From Spirilliplanes yamanashiensis (GTDB taxonomy: Bacteria > Actinomycetota > Actinomycetes > Mycobacteriales > Micromonosporaceae): a DNA stretch of 64,000 bases. Where the stretch lies: positions 124,001 to 188,000 of the forward strand of contig NZ_BOOY01000025.1 of NCBI RefSeq assembly GCF_016863475.1, written 5' to 3'. Position numbers and translations under genes: made by a program. This document shows, piece after piece, positions 25,764-33,894 of the stretch (positions are counted from its first letter, which is position 1; each line of letters starts with the position of its first letter). The notes under the pieces were generated by a model, which was given only the letters and a program-made list of their open reading frames with translations, was not told the origin of the DNA and did not search any database.

Positions 25764-26329
25764 CCGCCTTCGAGCTCGCCGACTGGCGGGCCGCCGTGGC
25801 CCGGCTGTACCTGTCCGACGCGGACCTGCCCGAGTTCCGCCGCCGCCGCGACGAGCTGTTCGCGACGCACCCGCAGTCGCCGGTGGGCGCCGGCTTCACG
25901 GGCCTGCGCTACTTCCCGCCCACCGACGACGGCGTGTGCGAGGCGCCGCTGCGCGACGAGCCGGGCCGGCTGGAGATCGACACCGCCGGCCCGGACGGCG
26001 TGGTCCGCTACGACCGCGTCGGCGTGCTCGACACCCCGTGGGGCGAGCTGAGCCTGTGGTGGTACGCCGCGTACGGCGGCGGGCTGTTCCTGCCGCTGCG
26101 CGACGGCACCAGCGGCGCCGAGACCTACGGCGGCGGCCGCTACCTGACCGACACGGTGAAGGGCACCCACGGCCGCGGGGTGGAACTGCGCGGCTCGACG
26201 GTGCGGCTCGACGTCAACTACGCCTACAACCCGTCCTGCGCGTACGACGACCGCTGGCTCTGCCCGCTGGCCCCGCCGGAGAACCGCGTCACGGCGCCGA
26301 TCCGGGCGGGCGAGCGCACGTACCGCTGA
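25760..26329 (+). CDS. DUF1684 protein
   Basis: 189 residues. GTG 25760 overlaps the GH30 stop (GTGA). The pattern FELADWRAAVARLY, GLRYFPP, ETYGGGRYL and LDVNYAYNPSCAYDDRWLCPLAPPENR is typical of DUF1684, a widespread cytosolic family without an agreed function. There is no signal peptide, so coupling to a secreted glycosidase may reflect operon history rather than shared function. The stop abuts the minus-strand gene beginning at 26330. Confidence 0.85.
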   Translation: MTAFELADWRAAVARLYLSDADLPEFRRRRDELFATHPQSPVGAGFTGLRYFPPTDDGVCEAPLRDEPGRLEIDTAGPDGVVRYDRVGVLDTPWGELSLWWYAAYGGGLFLPLRDGTSGAETYGGGRYLTDTVKGTHGRGVELRGSTVRLDVNYAYNPSCAYDDRWLCPLAPPENRVTAPIRAGERTYR

Positions 26330-26968
26330 TCAGCAGATCCGGAAGCCGTAGTCCCGGGCGCGGGACAGCTGGACGTCGATCAGGCCCTGGCTGCGCTCCA
26401 GGATCCGGTCGGCGTTCGCGGTGTCCCCGCGCCGCAGCGCGTCGAACGCGTCGCGCTGCAGCGAGATGGACCGGCGGGCGTTCTCCTGGATCGAGCCGAC
26501 CTCGCGCGCGTCGGCGGCGGGCGGGGGCAGCGCCTCCCACTGGAACATCATGGACTCGACCACCCGGAGCTGCTTGCGCGTCTTCTCCAGCGGGTCGGTC
26601 TCGCCCTCCAGCTTCGCGATCTCGGCCGCGGCGCCCTGGCAGATCCGGTCGGCGGCGGCGATGTACTGCTGCCGGGCCGCACCGCCGGTGCCGGGGTCCG
26701 CGCTGCCGCCGACGACCCCGCCACCCCCGCCACCCCCGCCACCCCCGCCGCCCCCGGCCGGCGGGACGACGTAGACGAAGATCGCCACCGCCAGGCTGGC
26801 CGCCCCGGCCACGGAGCCGACCACCGTCCAGAACAGCGCCTTCCTCGACCGGGTGTCCTCTTCGGTGGGCGGCCCGCCGTGCCGGGTGGGCCGGGGTCCG
26901 GGGTACTGCACCGGGATGGTGCCGCGGTACACGGGCGCGCGCTGATCGTGGATCGGGCGGTTCGTCAC
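26330..26968 (-). CDS. Membrane-anchored hypothetical protein with polyglycine linker
   Basis: About 212 residues from GTG 26968; upstream in-frame starts extend to 27127 and none has a clear ribosome binding site. A charged cytosolic N-terminus is followed by one transmembrane helix (VVGSVAGAASLAVAIFVYVV), a run of 13 glycines encoded by a 9-bp tandem repeat, then an extracytoplasmic helical domain with a lone Cys (RICQG) and a C-terminal Cys. The family is unknown. The architecture suggests an extracytoplasmic sensor or scaffold held away from the membrane by a flexible linker. Confidence 0.68.
   Translation of the reverse strand: MTNRPIHDQRAPVYRGTIPVQYPGPRPTRHGGPPTEEDTRSRKALFWTVVGSVAGAASLAVAIFVYVVPPAGGGGGGGGGGGGGVVGGSADPGTGGAARQQYIAAADRICQGAAAEIAKLEGETDPLEKTRKQLRVVESMMFQWEALPPPAADAREVGSIQENARRSISLQRDAFDALRRGDTANADRILERSQGLIDVQLSRARDYGFRIC
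26721..26756. repeat. 9-bp tandem repeat encoding polyglycine
   Basis: Three perfect copies of CCACCCCCG plus one variant copy (26748-26756) lie inside the membrane protein gene. The unit is a multiple of three, so slippage would change the linker by three glycines without a frameshift. Confidence 0.85.
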
Positions 26969-27157
26969 GGGCGGAGCGTATGGCGCGCGCCGGGCGCCCG
27001 GTAGGCGCCCGACGGCGCCGGTCGCGGTGCCGCCGGCATCGTCGCTGGCCCGGGCGCCGCGCCGGGCCGAGAAAGGGACCATCGGGTGCCGGGGCGCGCC
27101 GATCAAGCGATCGTCCGCCCGGGCCATGCCGCCGGTTCAACGCGGCCCGGACGGGCG

Positions 27158-28717
27158 TCAGCGGCGGAAGATCGTGATCGAGTGGCCGACGTCGTCGATC
27201 TCGTCGGCGTCGCGCAGCAGCGCCGCCAGCTTCGCGCCCGGCCGGGCCACCCGGCTGTCCGAGACGACGAGCAGGCCGCGGACCCGGCCGGGCGGGACCC
27301 GGGTCGGGTCGTCGGTCGGCAGGCCGTACCAGGCGGGGGAGCCGGCGCCCTTGTAGACGAGCCACACCGGTTCGCCCGGGTAGTGCTCGCGCAGGTGGGC
27401 GGCGAGCAGCCCGAGGTCCTGGCCCCAGTCGACGTTGGAGTCGTGCAGGTGCCGGGAGGTGCGGGCCGGGCCGCCGAAGGCCTCGTTGGCGTACGGCAGG
27501 TAGTGCGGGAAGGTGAGCGCCGAGCTGACCGCCACGAACCCGGCGAGCGCGGCCGCCGCGGCGGGCGCCCACCGCCACCGCAGCAGCACCACGGCGGCCG
27601 CGGCGACGGCGAGGAACATCGGCAGGACGATGACGTAGCGGGTGCCGTAGTCGCGGGCGCCGAAGACGGCGGCGACGCTGAGGACCGCGGCGGGGGCCAG
27701 CACGAACGGCGCCGCCGGGCGCAGCCGGCGCACGGCGAGCAGGGTGACCGCGCCCGCCGCCCACAGGGCCAGCGCGCCGAGCGGGGTCTTCACCAGCACG
27801 GCCGCGGGCAGGTAGTACCAGAGCGAGCCGCGGTACTCGCGGCCGAACAGGAAGCCGCCGTAGGTGCGGTCCTCGAAGCCGAGCTGGATGCGCATGCCGT
27901 CGGCGTACGCCCGGGGGAACGGCAGCAGGTCGAGGGCGAGGCCGCGCAGGCCGGGCACCGCCGGCAGGTTCGGCGGCGGGGTCCAGCGCAGCTGCGGGTC
28001 GACGGCCAGGTAGCTCGCCCACACGACGGCGACGGCGGCCGCGGCGAACACCCCGGCCAGCCACCAGCGGCGCCGCCCGCCGCGCCACGCCGCGAGGGCC
28101 AGCAGCACCGGCACGGCGACGAGCATGCTCGCCTTCGTGGCGCAGGCCGCGCCGAGCGCCGCCCCGGCGAGGGCCAGGTGCAGGGCGGGGCGCTCGGTGG
28201 CCCGCCACAGCAGCCACACCGAGGTGAGCAGGAAGCCGGCGGCGGGCACGTCGAGGGTGGCGAGGGAGCCGTGGGCGACGACGTCGGGGGAGAACGCGTA
28301 CAGCGCGCACGCCAGCAGCCCGCCGACCGGGTTCGTCAGGTCGCGGGCGAACAGGAACACCACCAGGCCGAACAGCAGCGTCAGCGCGATGACCGGCAGC
28401 CGGGCGGCGAGCATGAGCCGGTGCGGGTCGTGGCCGGACTCGTAGAGCAGGCGGCGCCCGAGCGCCGTCTGGTTGCCGCGGAAGTCCGGGTCGAGGTGCG
28501 CGCCGGTGAACGCCAGCCCGGCCGCGACGATCAGCTTGCCGAGCGGCGGGTGTTCGGGGTTGTAGCGCAGGCTGTGCTGCTCGGTGTAGACGACGGCGGT
28601 CGCCACGTACACGGGCTCGTCGATGGTGGGGGTCTGCCGGACGGCGGTGGTGACCATCGCGGCGGCCATCCCGCCGAGGAGGGCGGCCACGACGAGCCAC
28701 ACCCACCACCTGCGCAC
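27158..28717 (-). CDS. Polytopic GT39/PMT-like glycosyltransferase
   Basis: About 519 residues from GTG 28717; the frame is open further upstream but homology begins here. About 11-12 transmembrane helices. The first extracytoplasmic loop contains TIDEPVY, then NPEHPPLGK, matching the Asp-Glu and HPP motifs of GT-C family 39 protein O-mannosyltransferase-like enzymes. The C-terminus is soluble (VDWGQDLGLLAAHLREHYPGE). It should transfer a sugar from a polyprenyl-phosphate donor outside the membrane. Acceptor unknown. It is divergent from the small regulator pair at 28773. Confidence 0.85.
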   Translation of the reverse strand: MRRWWVWLVVAALLGGMAAAMVTTAVRQTPTIDEPVYVATAVVYTEQHSLRYNPEHPPLGKLIVAAGLAFTGAHLDPDFRGNQTALGRRLLYESGHDPHRLMLAARLPVIALTLLFGLVVFLFARDLTNPVGGLLACALYAFSPDVVAHGSLATLDVPAAGFLLTSVWLLWRATERPALHLALAGAALGAACATKASMLVAVPVLLALAAWRGGRRRWWLAGVFAAAAVAVVWASYLAVDPQLRWTPPPNLPAVPGLRGLALDLLPFPRAYADGMRIQLGFEDRTYGGFLFGREYRGSLWYYLPAAVLVKTPLGALALWAAGAVTLLAVRRLRPAAPFVLAPAAVLSVAAVFGARDYGTRYVIVLPMFLAVAAAAVVLLRWRWAPAAAAALAGFVAVSSALTFPHYLPYANEAFGGPARTSRHLHDSNVDWGQDLGLLAAHLREHYPGEPVWLVYKGAGSPAWYGLPTDDPTRVPPGRVRGLLVVSDSRVARPGAKLAALLRDADEIDDVGHSITIFRR

Positions 28718-28763
28718 GGCGGCAACTATGGCACGGCCGCGTTGCTCTTGACAGTCGGCATAT

Positions 28764-28781
28764 GCTTTCCACATGGAAAGC
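28764..28781 (+). promoter_or_regulatory. Operator-like inverted repeat overlapping a start codon
   Basis: GCTTTCC-ACAT-GGAAAGC has perfect 7-bp arms (28764-28770, 28775-28781) and covers the ATG at 28773. TTGACA lies at 28748-28753. The winged-helix regulator encoded downstream in the same operon is the obvious ligand, giving autoregulation by blocking both promoter and start site. Confidence 0.65.
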
Positions 28782-29225
28782 AGAAGTGTGGAGTACACGC
28801 CCGAGCAGGCCCGGGCCGCGCTCGACGACGTCGCGCTGCGCCGCCGCCAGCTCACCGGCGCCGTGCGCCCGCTGCCGTTCTGGCCGCTCGCCGTGACCGT
28901 GGGCTGGCTGCTGGCCACCGGCCTGCTGCGCGAGCTGCCCACCACCCCGGTCAGCCGGGCGGCGTACCTCGTCGTCTGCGTGCTGTACCCCGTCGGCATG
29001 TTCGTCGCGAACCACTTCCGGCCGATCAGGCCGCGGCTCGCCGCCCTCGGCGCGGGCTGGTGGGTGCGGCTGGTGGTCGGCCTCGCGCTCGGCGTCGTCG
29101 TGACCCTCTACGCCTTCGATCTGGCGGAGGAGCACACGTCGATGCCGAACCTCATCCCGTCGGTGGTCGCGTCGGCCTACCTCGTCCTGTTCGCCCTCGT
29201 CGCCAACCGGTGGCCCCGCCGGTGA
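28773..29225 (+). CDS. Small membrane protein paired with a winged-helix regulator
   Basis: 150 residues with four likely transmembrane helices and a short cytosolic N-terminus (EYTPEQARAALDDVALRRRQ). The ATG at 28773 lies inside an inverted repeat and has no ribosome binding site, so the mRNA may be leaderless; GTG 28788 is an alternative. The stop overlaps the regulator start (GTGA). Such membrane-protein/small-HTH couples are common in actinobacteria and often unassigned. The membrane protein may sense a signal for, or be the target of, the regulator. Confidence 0.78.
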   Translation: MESRSVEYTPEQARAALDDVALRRRQLTGAVRPLPFWPLAVTVGWLLATGLLRELPTTPVSRAAYLVVCVLYPVGMFVANHFRPIRPRLAALGAGWWVRLVVGLALGVVVTLYAFDLAEEHTSMPNLIPSVVASAYLVLFALVANRWPRR

Positions 29226-29572
29226 CCGGGCCCGCCCCCCAGCCCGACCCGCACCTCGCCACCACCACCCGGCTGTCGATCGTGGCGTTCCTGGCCGGCG
29301 CCGAGGAGGCCGAGTTCGGCGCCGTCCGCGACGCCGTCGGGCTCACCGACTCGCACCTGTCCAAGCAGGCCGCCGCCCTGGAGGCGGTCGGCTACGTGCA
29401 AGTCCGCAAGGGCTACGCGGGACGCCGGCCGCGCACCTGGCTGGCGCTGACCCCGGCCGGGCGCGCGGCGTTCACGGCCCACGTCGCCGCCCTCAACGCG
29501 ATCGTCGCGGCGGCCGGCGAGCGGCTCGGCCCTACTCCCAGCGGAACGTCCGCGCCGCCAGGTACACGCTGA
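29222..29572 (+). CDS. Winged-helix DNA-binding regulator (MarR/PadR-like, HTH_27 type)
   Basis: 116 residues. The winged helix is clear: ARLSIVAFL-type first helix (TTRLSIVAFLAGAEEAEF), recognition helix DSHLSKQAAALEAVGYVQVRKGY and wing GRRPRTWLALTPAGRAAF. This is the small transcriptional-regulator type found next to short membrane proteins. It probably binds the GCTTTCC/GGAAAGC dyad at the start of its operon. The last 41 bases overlap the convergent ABC-2 permease gene, so the two transcripts are antisense at their ends. Confidence 0.88.
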   Translation: MTGPAPQPDPHLATTTRLSIVAFLAGAEEAEFGAVRDAVGLTDSHLSKQAAALEAVGYVQVRKGYAGRRPRTWLALTPAGRAAFTAHVAALNAIVAAAGERLGPTPSGTSAPPGTR

Positions 29573-30290
29573 CCACCGACCACAGGCCCAGCGCGTACCA
29601 GCAGCCCGCCGGGACCGCCGCGTTGTCGAGCAGGGCGGCGCGCAGCCCCTCGGCGTGCGCGGCCACCGGCACCAGCAGGCCCGCGCCGCTCAGCCCGGGG
29701 ATCGGGAAGATCGCGCCGCCGCCGGCCAGCATCACCGCGTACAGCAGGGTGGCGGCCGCCGTCGTGGTCTCCGGCCGCAGCACGCTGGCCAGCACCAGGG
29801 CGATGCCGCTGTACGCGATCGTCGCCAGCAGGGTGACGCCGACCGCCCCGGCGAGCCCGCCGAGGTGCGGGCGCCAGCCGACCGCCACGCCCACCGCCGC
29901 CACCACCAGGGCCTGCACGAGCACCAGCGCGAAGATGGCCGCGGTCTTGCTGACGAGCAGGCCGCTGCGGCTCAGCGGGGACGCGCCCAGCCGCTTCAGG
30001 ACGCCGTAGAAGCGCTCGTAGCCGACGGTGATGGCCTGGCCGGTGAGCGCCGTCGACATGACGGTGAGCGCGAGCGCCCCGGGCACCACCCAGCCGAGCC
30101 GGTCGTCGCCGGGGATGCGGATGACGTCGGTGAGCCCGGCCGCCAGCATCGCCACCACCGGCACCGCCATGCTCAGCACCAGCGCCTCGCCGCGGCGGGC
30201 GGTCAGCATGATCTCGAAGCGGGTGTGCTTCGCCAGCAGCGTGGCCGTGGGCGCGCGCCCGGGGGCCGGGGTGAACGTGCCGGAGCTCAT
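29532..30290 (-). CDS. ABC-2 type exporter permease
   Basis: 252 residues with six transmembrane helices in the ABC2_membrane pattern (MAVPVVAMLAAGL..., GYERFYGVLKRLGASPLSRSGLLVSKT, SVLRPETTTAAATLLY). The ERFYGVLKRLGASP segment is typical of drug and lipid exporters of the DrrB/NodJ type. Its start overlaps the ATPase stop by four bases (ATGA). Together they form a two-gene exporter of unknown cargo. Confidence 0.9.
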   Translation of the reverse strand: MSSGTFTPAPGRAPTATLLAKHTRFEIMLTARRGEALVLSMAVPVVAMLAAGLTDVIRIPGDDRLGWVVPGALALTVMSTALTGQAITVGYERFYGVLKRLGASPLSRSGLLVSKTAAIFALVLVQALVVAAVGVAVGWRPHLGGLAGAVGVTLLATIAYSGIALVLASVLRPETTTAAATLLYAVMLAGGGAIFPIPGLSGAGLLVPVAAHAEGLRAALLDNAAVPAGCWYALGLWSVVSVYLAARTFRWE

Positions 30291-31204
30291 CGGGCGCCCT
30301 CCAGGGTGACCTCGAGGAACACGTCCTCCAGGGTGCGCCGCCGGCTCTGCACGGCGGTGACGTGGGCGCCCTGCGCCGCGAACCAGCCCAGCACCGCGGC
30401 GGCGACGGCGGCGTCGACCCGCCCGGTGACCGTGTACCGGCCGGGGATCTCCTCGGTGATCGCCGCGTCGCCGGGCAGCGCGGCGGTGGCCACGGCCAGG
30501 CCCGGGTCGGCGTCCACGTGCAGGCTCTCGATGCCGGCGGCCGCGGTGAGCTGCTGCGGCGTGCCGGTGGCGATGACCTCGCCGCGGCGGATGATGACCA
30601 CGTCGTCGGCGAGCTTCTCGGCCTCGTCGAGCAGGTGGGTGGTGAGCAGCACGGACACGCCGTCGTGGCGCAGCGCCCGGATGATGTCCCAGGTGGCGCG
30701 GCGGGCCTGGGCGTCCATGCCGGCCGTGGGCTCGTCGAGGAACACCAGCTCGGGCCGGCCCACGACGGCCAGCGCGAGCGCCAGCCGCTGCTGCTCGCCG
30801 CCGGACAGCCGCCGGTACCGGGTGCCGAGGAACCGGCCCAGCTCCAGGCGCTCGACCAGCATGTCGAGGTCGAGCGGGTTGGCCGCGTACGACGCGAACA
30901 GTTTCAGCAGCTCACCGGCGCGCGCGGACGGGTGCAGCCCGCCGCCCTGGAGCATGATGCCGACGCGGGGCATCAGCCAGCCGCGGGCGGTGTGCGGGTC
31001 GGCGCCCAGCACCTCGACGGTGCCGCCGTCGGGCCGCCGGTAGCCCTCGCACACCTGCAGCAGGCTGGTCTTGCCGGCGCCGTTCGGGCCGAGCAGGGAC
31101 AGCACGGTGCCGCGTTCCAGCCGCAGGTCGACGCCGTCGAGGGCGGTGGTCTCGCCGTAGCGCACCACGACCCCGGCGACGCTCAACGCCGGTGTCTCCC
31201 GCAC
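30287..31204 (-). CDS. ABC exporter ATPase (DrrA-like)
   Basis: 305 residues from GTG 31204, five bases after GGGGAGG; GTG 31210 overlaps the ribosome binding site and is less likely. Walker A GPNGAGKTS, Q-loop MLQGGGL, signature LSGGEQQRLALA, Walker B LVFLDEPTAGMD, and the DrrA-type C-terminal extension ending RRRTLEDVFLEVT. It energises the adjacent permease. No dedicated regulator is attached. Confidence 0.92.
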   Translation of the reverse strand: MRETPALSVAGVVVRYGETTALDGVDLRLERGTVLSLLGPNGAGKTSLLQVCEGYRRPDGGTVEVLGADPHTARGWLMPRVGIMLQGGGLHPSARAGELLKLFASYAANPLDLDMLVERLELGRFLGTRYRRLSGGEQQRLALALAVVGRPELVFLDEPTAGMDAQARRATWDIIRALRHDGVSVLLTTHLLDEAEKLADDVVIIRRGEVIATGTPQQLTAAAGIESLHVDADPGLAVATAALPGDAAITEEIPGRYTVTGRVDAAVAAAVLGWFAAQGAHVTAVQSRRRTLEDVFLEVTLEGAR

Positions 31205-31259
31205 GCTCACCTCCCCGGCCGACGACTACGGATGGTAGTAGACGCGGCGGCCGGGCCCG

Positions 31260-31694
31260 TCATTCGGGCCGGTTGCCGTGCCGCCCGCCCACCTGGAACG
31301 ACGAGCCGACCCCGGCGTACGCGAGGTGCGCGAGCAGCCCCTCGGCCGCGTGCGGCAGGTTGCGGCAGTGGTCGGCCCGGATGCGGGGGTTGTCGGCGAC
31401 GAGCCCACCGGCGCGGGGCCTCGGCCGGGCCGGCGGCGGCGGCGCGGTCCATCCGGGCGACCCGGCTCGCGGCCGGCACGGCGGCGGCCGGCAGGGCCAG
31501 CGCGTTGAGCCCGTGCAGGGCGCCGACGATCGAGGCGCCGAACGCCACGAAGACCGGCGCGACCTGGAGCACGATCGGCCCGAACGTGATGGCGGCGAAC
31601 TCACGCCGCCCGGGATGCGGGCGAAGAACGCGACGACGAGGAAAACGATGCCGACCTGCGGCAGGACCACCATGCCGAGCAGGCCGTGCGGCAT
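31260..31694 (-). pseudogene. Frameshifted relic of a small membrane protein (DUF6220-like)
   Basis: No intact gene fits 31211-31721. One minus-strand frame gives MPHGLLGMVVLPQVGIVFLV then AFFARIPGG (from 31694). Coding sense then continues in a second frame as FAAITFGPIVLQVAPVFVAF and IVGALHGLNALALPAAAVPA, and near 31425 returns to the first frame (LVADNPRIRADHCRNLPHA...). The middle matches the GALHGLNALAL signature of DUF6220-like four-helix proteins. The N-terminal half of that family is missing. Two shifts plus the missing half indicate decay, and the last part may come from a different gene. Sequencing error at both sites is the alternative. Confidence 0.6.
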
Positions 31695-31721
31695 GTGCCC
31701 GGCGTGCGGCGGACGACCCCG

Positions 31722-32810
31722 TCAGAGCCAGCCGGACCGGCGGAACGAGCGGTGCAGGGCCACCGCCACCAACGCCATCAGCAGCAGCACCCCGTAGTAG
31801 CCGTACCGCCAGGTCAGCTCCGGCATGTCGGCGAAGTTCATGCCGTACACCCCCGCGATGGCGGTCTGCGCGGCGGCGATGGCGGCCCACGAGGCGATCT
31901 TGCGCATGTCGTTGTTCTGGTCGATCGACACCTGCGCCAGCCGGGCCTGCAGGATCGAGTTGAGCAGCTCGTCGAGGCCGGTCAGCCGGTCCACCGCCTT
32001 GCCCAGCCGCCCGGCGACGTGGCCGACGTAGCGGTGCAGCGCGGGCGGGATGTCCGCGCCGTGGTCGTCCAGCAGCGACTGCATGTGCGGGTGCAGCGGC
32101 AGCACCGCCCGCTTGAACTCCACCAGCTCCCGCTTGAACTGGTACATGTGCGCGATCTCGGCGCCGCGCTGGTCGCCGAACACGGCCTCCTCGACGTCCT
32201 CCAGGTCGCCCTGGAGGTGCTCGGCGACCTCCAGGTAGGAGCCGACCATCCGGTCCAGGACGGCGTACGCCACCGACCAGGGGCCGGCGGCCAGCACCGC
32301 GGGCTGCGCCTCCAGGCCGGCACGCACCTCGGACAGGGCGCCCGGGGCCCCGTGCCGGACGGTGATCGCGAAGTCGTCGCCGAGCAGGACCATGACGTCG
32401 CCGGTGTCCACCACCTCGCTGGTGGCGGTCAGCTCGCCCTGCGCCACGTACGCGGCGGTGCGCAGCACCAGCAGGGTGGCCTCGCCGTGCCGCTCGGCGG
32501 CGGGCCGGTGCCCGGCGGCGACCGCCTGGCCCACGGTCAGCTCGTGCAGCCCGTACGCGGCGCCGACGGCGCGCATCAGGGCCGCGTCGGGCTCGTGCAG
32601 CCCGAGCCACACGAACGCGCCCCGGCGGCGGCGGGCCTGCCGGATCGCGTCGGCCCAGTGCGGGCGGCCGGGCAGCCGCCGCCCGTCGGCGTACACGGCG
32701 CAGTCGACCACCGCGGCCGGCTGCGGGCGCGGCGGCCCGGCGGGCGGCTCCGGACGCTCCCGCGGCAGCAGCCGCGACACCACCGACACCAGCAGACCCC
32801 GACGCGCCAT
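31722..32810 (-). CDS. CorA-family divalent cation transporter
   Basis: 362 residues from ATG 32810 with AGGAGG five bases upstream. A large N-terminal cytosolic funnel domain (about 1-290) precedes two C-terminal transmembrane helices. The pore signature YGMNF lies at the end of the first helix, after IASWAAIAAAQTAIAGV. It conducts Mg2+, or Co2+/Ni2+ in some homologues. The acidic loop after GMN (ADMPEL) is normal. Single gene, no Mg2+ riboswitch seen upstream. Confidence 0.92.
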   Translation of the reverse strand: MARRGLLVSVVSRLLPRERPEPPAGPPRPQPAAVVDCAVYADGRRLPGRPHWADAIRQARRRRGAFVWLGLHEPDAALMRAVGAAYGLHELTVGQAVAAGHRPAAERHGEATLLVLRTAAYVAQGELTATSEVVDTGDVMVLLGDDFAITVRHGAPGALSEVRAGLEAQPAVLAAGPWSVAYAVLDRMVGSYLEVAEHLQGDLEDVEEAVFGDQRGAEIAHMYQFKRELVEFKRAVLPLHPHMQSLLDDHGADIPPALHRYVGHVAGRLGKAVDRLTGLDELLNSILQARLAQVSIDQNNDMRKIASWAAIAAAQTAIAGVYGMNFADMPELTWRYGYYGVLLLMALVAVALHRSFRRSGWL

Positions 32811-32948
32811 GCCGCCTCCTCGTTCTCCGGCGGTCACCGTACGACGCCCGGGCCCGCGGGCGGTCGCGGGTCGCCCCGAAGTCGGCCGGGCGGGCGGGAT
32901 CCACGAAGTGCCCCTTTTCGGGCGTTGTCGTGCGGTTACGGTGATCTC

Positions 32949-33488
32949 GTGGATCGCCGCCGCCGCGCCCTGCCCGAACCGGACCTGTCCGCCCTGTTCG
33001 CGGTGCTCCAGTGCGTCTCGGGCGCGCTCCAGCGCGACCAGCTGCCCGACCGGATGCACGCCTTCCTCGCCCGGCGGCTCGCCACCGACCAGCTGCTGCC
33101 GCCGGGCGCCTCGAAGGGCGAGGTGAACGCCCTGCTCGCCGACCTGGCCCGGCGCATGCACTGGGCGATGGGCCTCGGCGACGCCTACCCCGACCCCGGC
33201 CCCCGGGCGGTGGTGCACGACGCCGTCCTGCCCGGCGAGGGGGCGGCCCGCGCGTTCCTCGCCGAGGCCACGACCCTGGGCGGGCGCGACGGGCGGGCCC
33301 GGCCGGGCCGCGACGCGTTCACCGTCGGGCCGGACGGCGCGCCGGCGCCCGCCGGGCCCGCCGACACCTGGCTGGTCGCCGTCACGTTCACCGAGCTGCC
33401 GCCCGACCCGGCGTTCCGGGACCGCGAGGAGGAACTGGCCGCGCTCGCCGAGCGCCACGGTGGGTACTACACCGGGCACCACAGCTAG
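32949..33488 (+). CDS. Hypothetical protein
   Basis: 179 residues from GTG 32949, no recognised family. The N-terminal half is helical (DLSALFAVLQCVSGALQRDQLPDRMHAFLARRLA). The middle contains a Pro/Gly-rich loop. The C-terminus has an extended strand, DTWLVAVTFTELPPDP, and a helix rich in Glu. Soluble, no signal peptide. It is followed 13 bases later by the VOC gene on the same strand, so the two are probably co-transcribed. No ribosome binding site is evident. Confidence 0.65.
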   Translation: MDRRRRALPEPDLSALFAVLQCVSGALQRDQLPDRMHAFLARRLATDQLLPPGASKGEVNALLADLARRMHWAMGLGDAYPDPGPRAVVHDAVLPGEGAARAFLAEATTLGGRDGRARPGRDAFTVGPDGAPAPAGPADTWLVAVTFTELPPDPAFRDREEELAALAERHGGYYTGHHS

Positions 33489-33501
33489 GGAGGAGCCCAC
33501 C

Positions 33502-33864
33502 GTGCGACTGGAACTCAAGGCCACCGTCCTGGACGCACCGAGCGCCGACAAGCTCGCCGCCTTCTACGAGCGGCTGCTCGGCTGGCGCCGCGTGCAGGAC
33601 GAGCCCGACTGGGTCACGCTGGTCAACCCGGGCGGCGGGCCGGCGCTGTCGTTCCAGACCGAGGCCGCGTACGTGCCCCCGGCCTGGCCCGCCGGACCCG
33701 GCGACACCCCCATGCAGATGCACCTCGACATCAAGGTCGACGACCTGGCCGAGGCCGGGGCGCACGCGGTCGCGGCCGGTGCCACGCTCGCGCCGTTCCA
33801 GCCGCAGGACGACGTCCGGGTCTACCTGGACCCGGCCGGCCATCCGTTCTGTCTTTTCCTGTAA
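33502..33864 (+). CDS. VOC-family (glyoxalase/bleomycin-resistance fold) protein
   Basis: 120 residues from GTG 33502, with GGGAGGA seven bases upstream. The betaalphabetabetabeta repeats are visible: FYERLLGWRR, MQMHLDIKVDDLAEAGAHAVAAGA, and the terminal strand VYLDPAGHPFCLFL. His in MHLDI and Glu/His candidates for a metal site are present. It is the actinobacterial single-domain glyoxalase-like type. The reaction is unknown, and roles range from dioxygenase-like enzymes to antibiotic binding. Confidence 0.87.
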   Translation: MRLELKATVLDAPSADKLAAFYERLLGWRRVQDEPDWVTLVNPGGGPALSFQTEAAYVPPAWPAGPGDTPMQMHLDIKVDDLAEAGAHAVAAGATLAPFQPQDDVRVYLDPAGHPFCLFL

Positions 33865-33894
33865 TTGGGTCCCGCGTCACCCGCGCCGGGTTGA

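Noticed and set aside
26714-26758. CRISPR-like direct repeats
   Set aside because: The units are 9 bp, contiguous without spacers and inside a coding frame encoding glycine; this is a simple tandem repeat.
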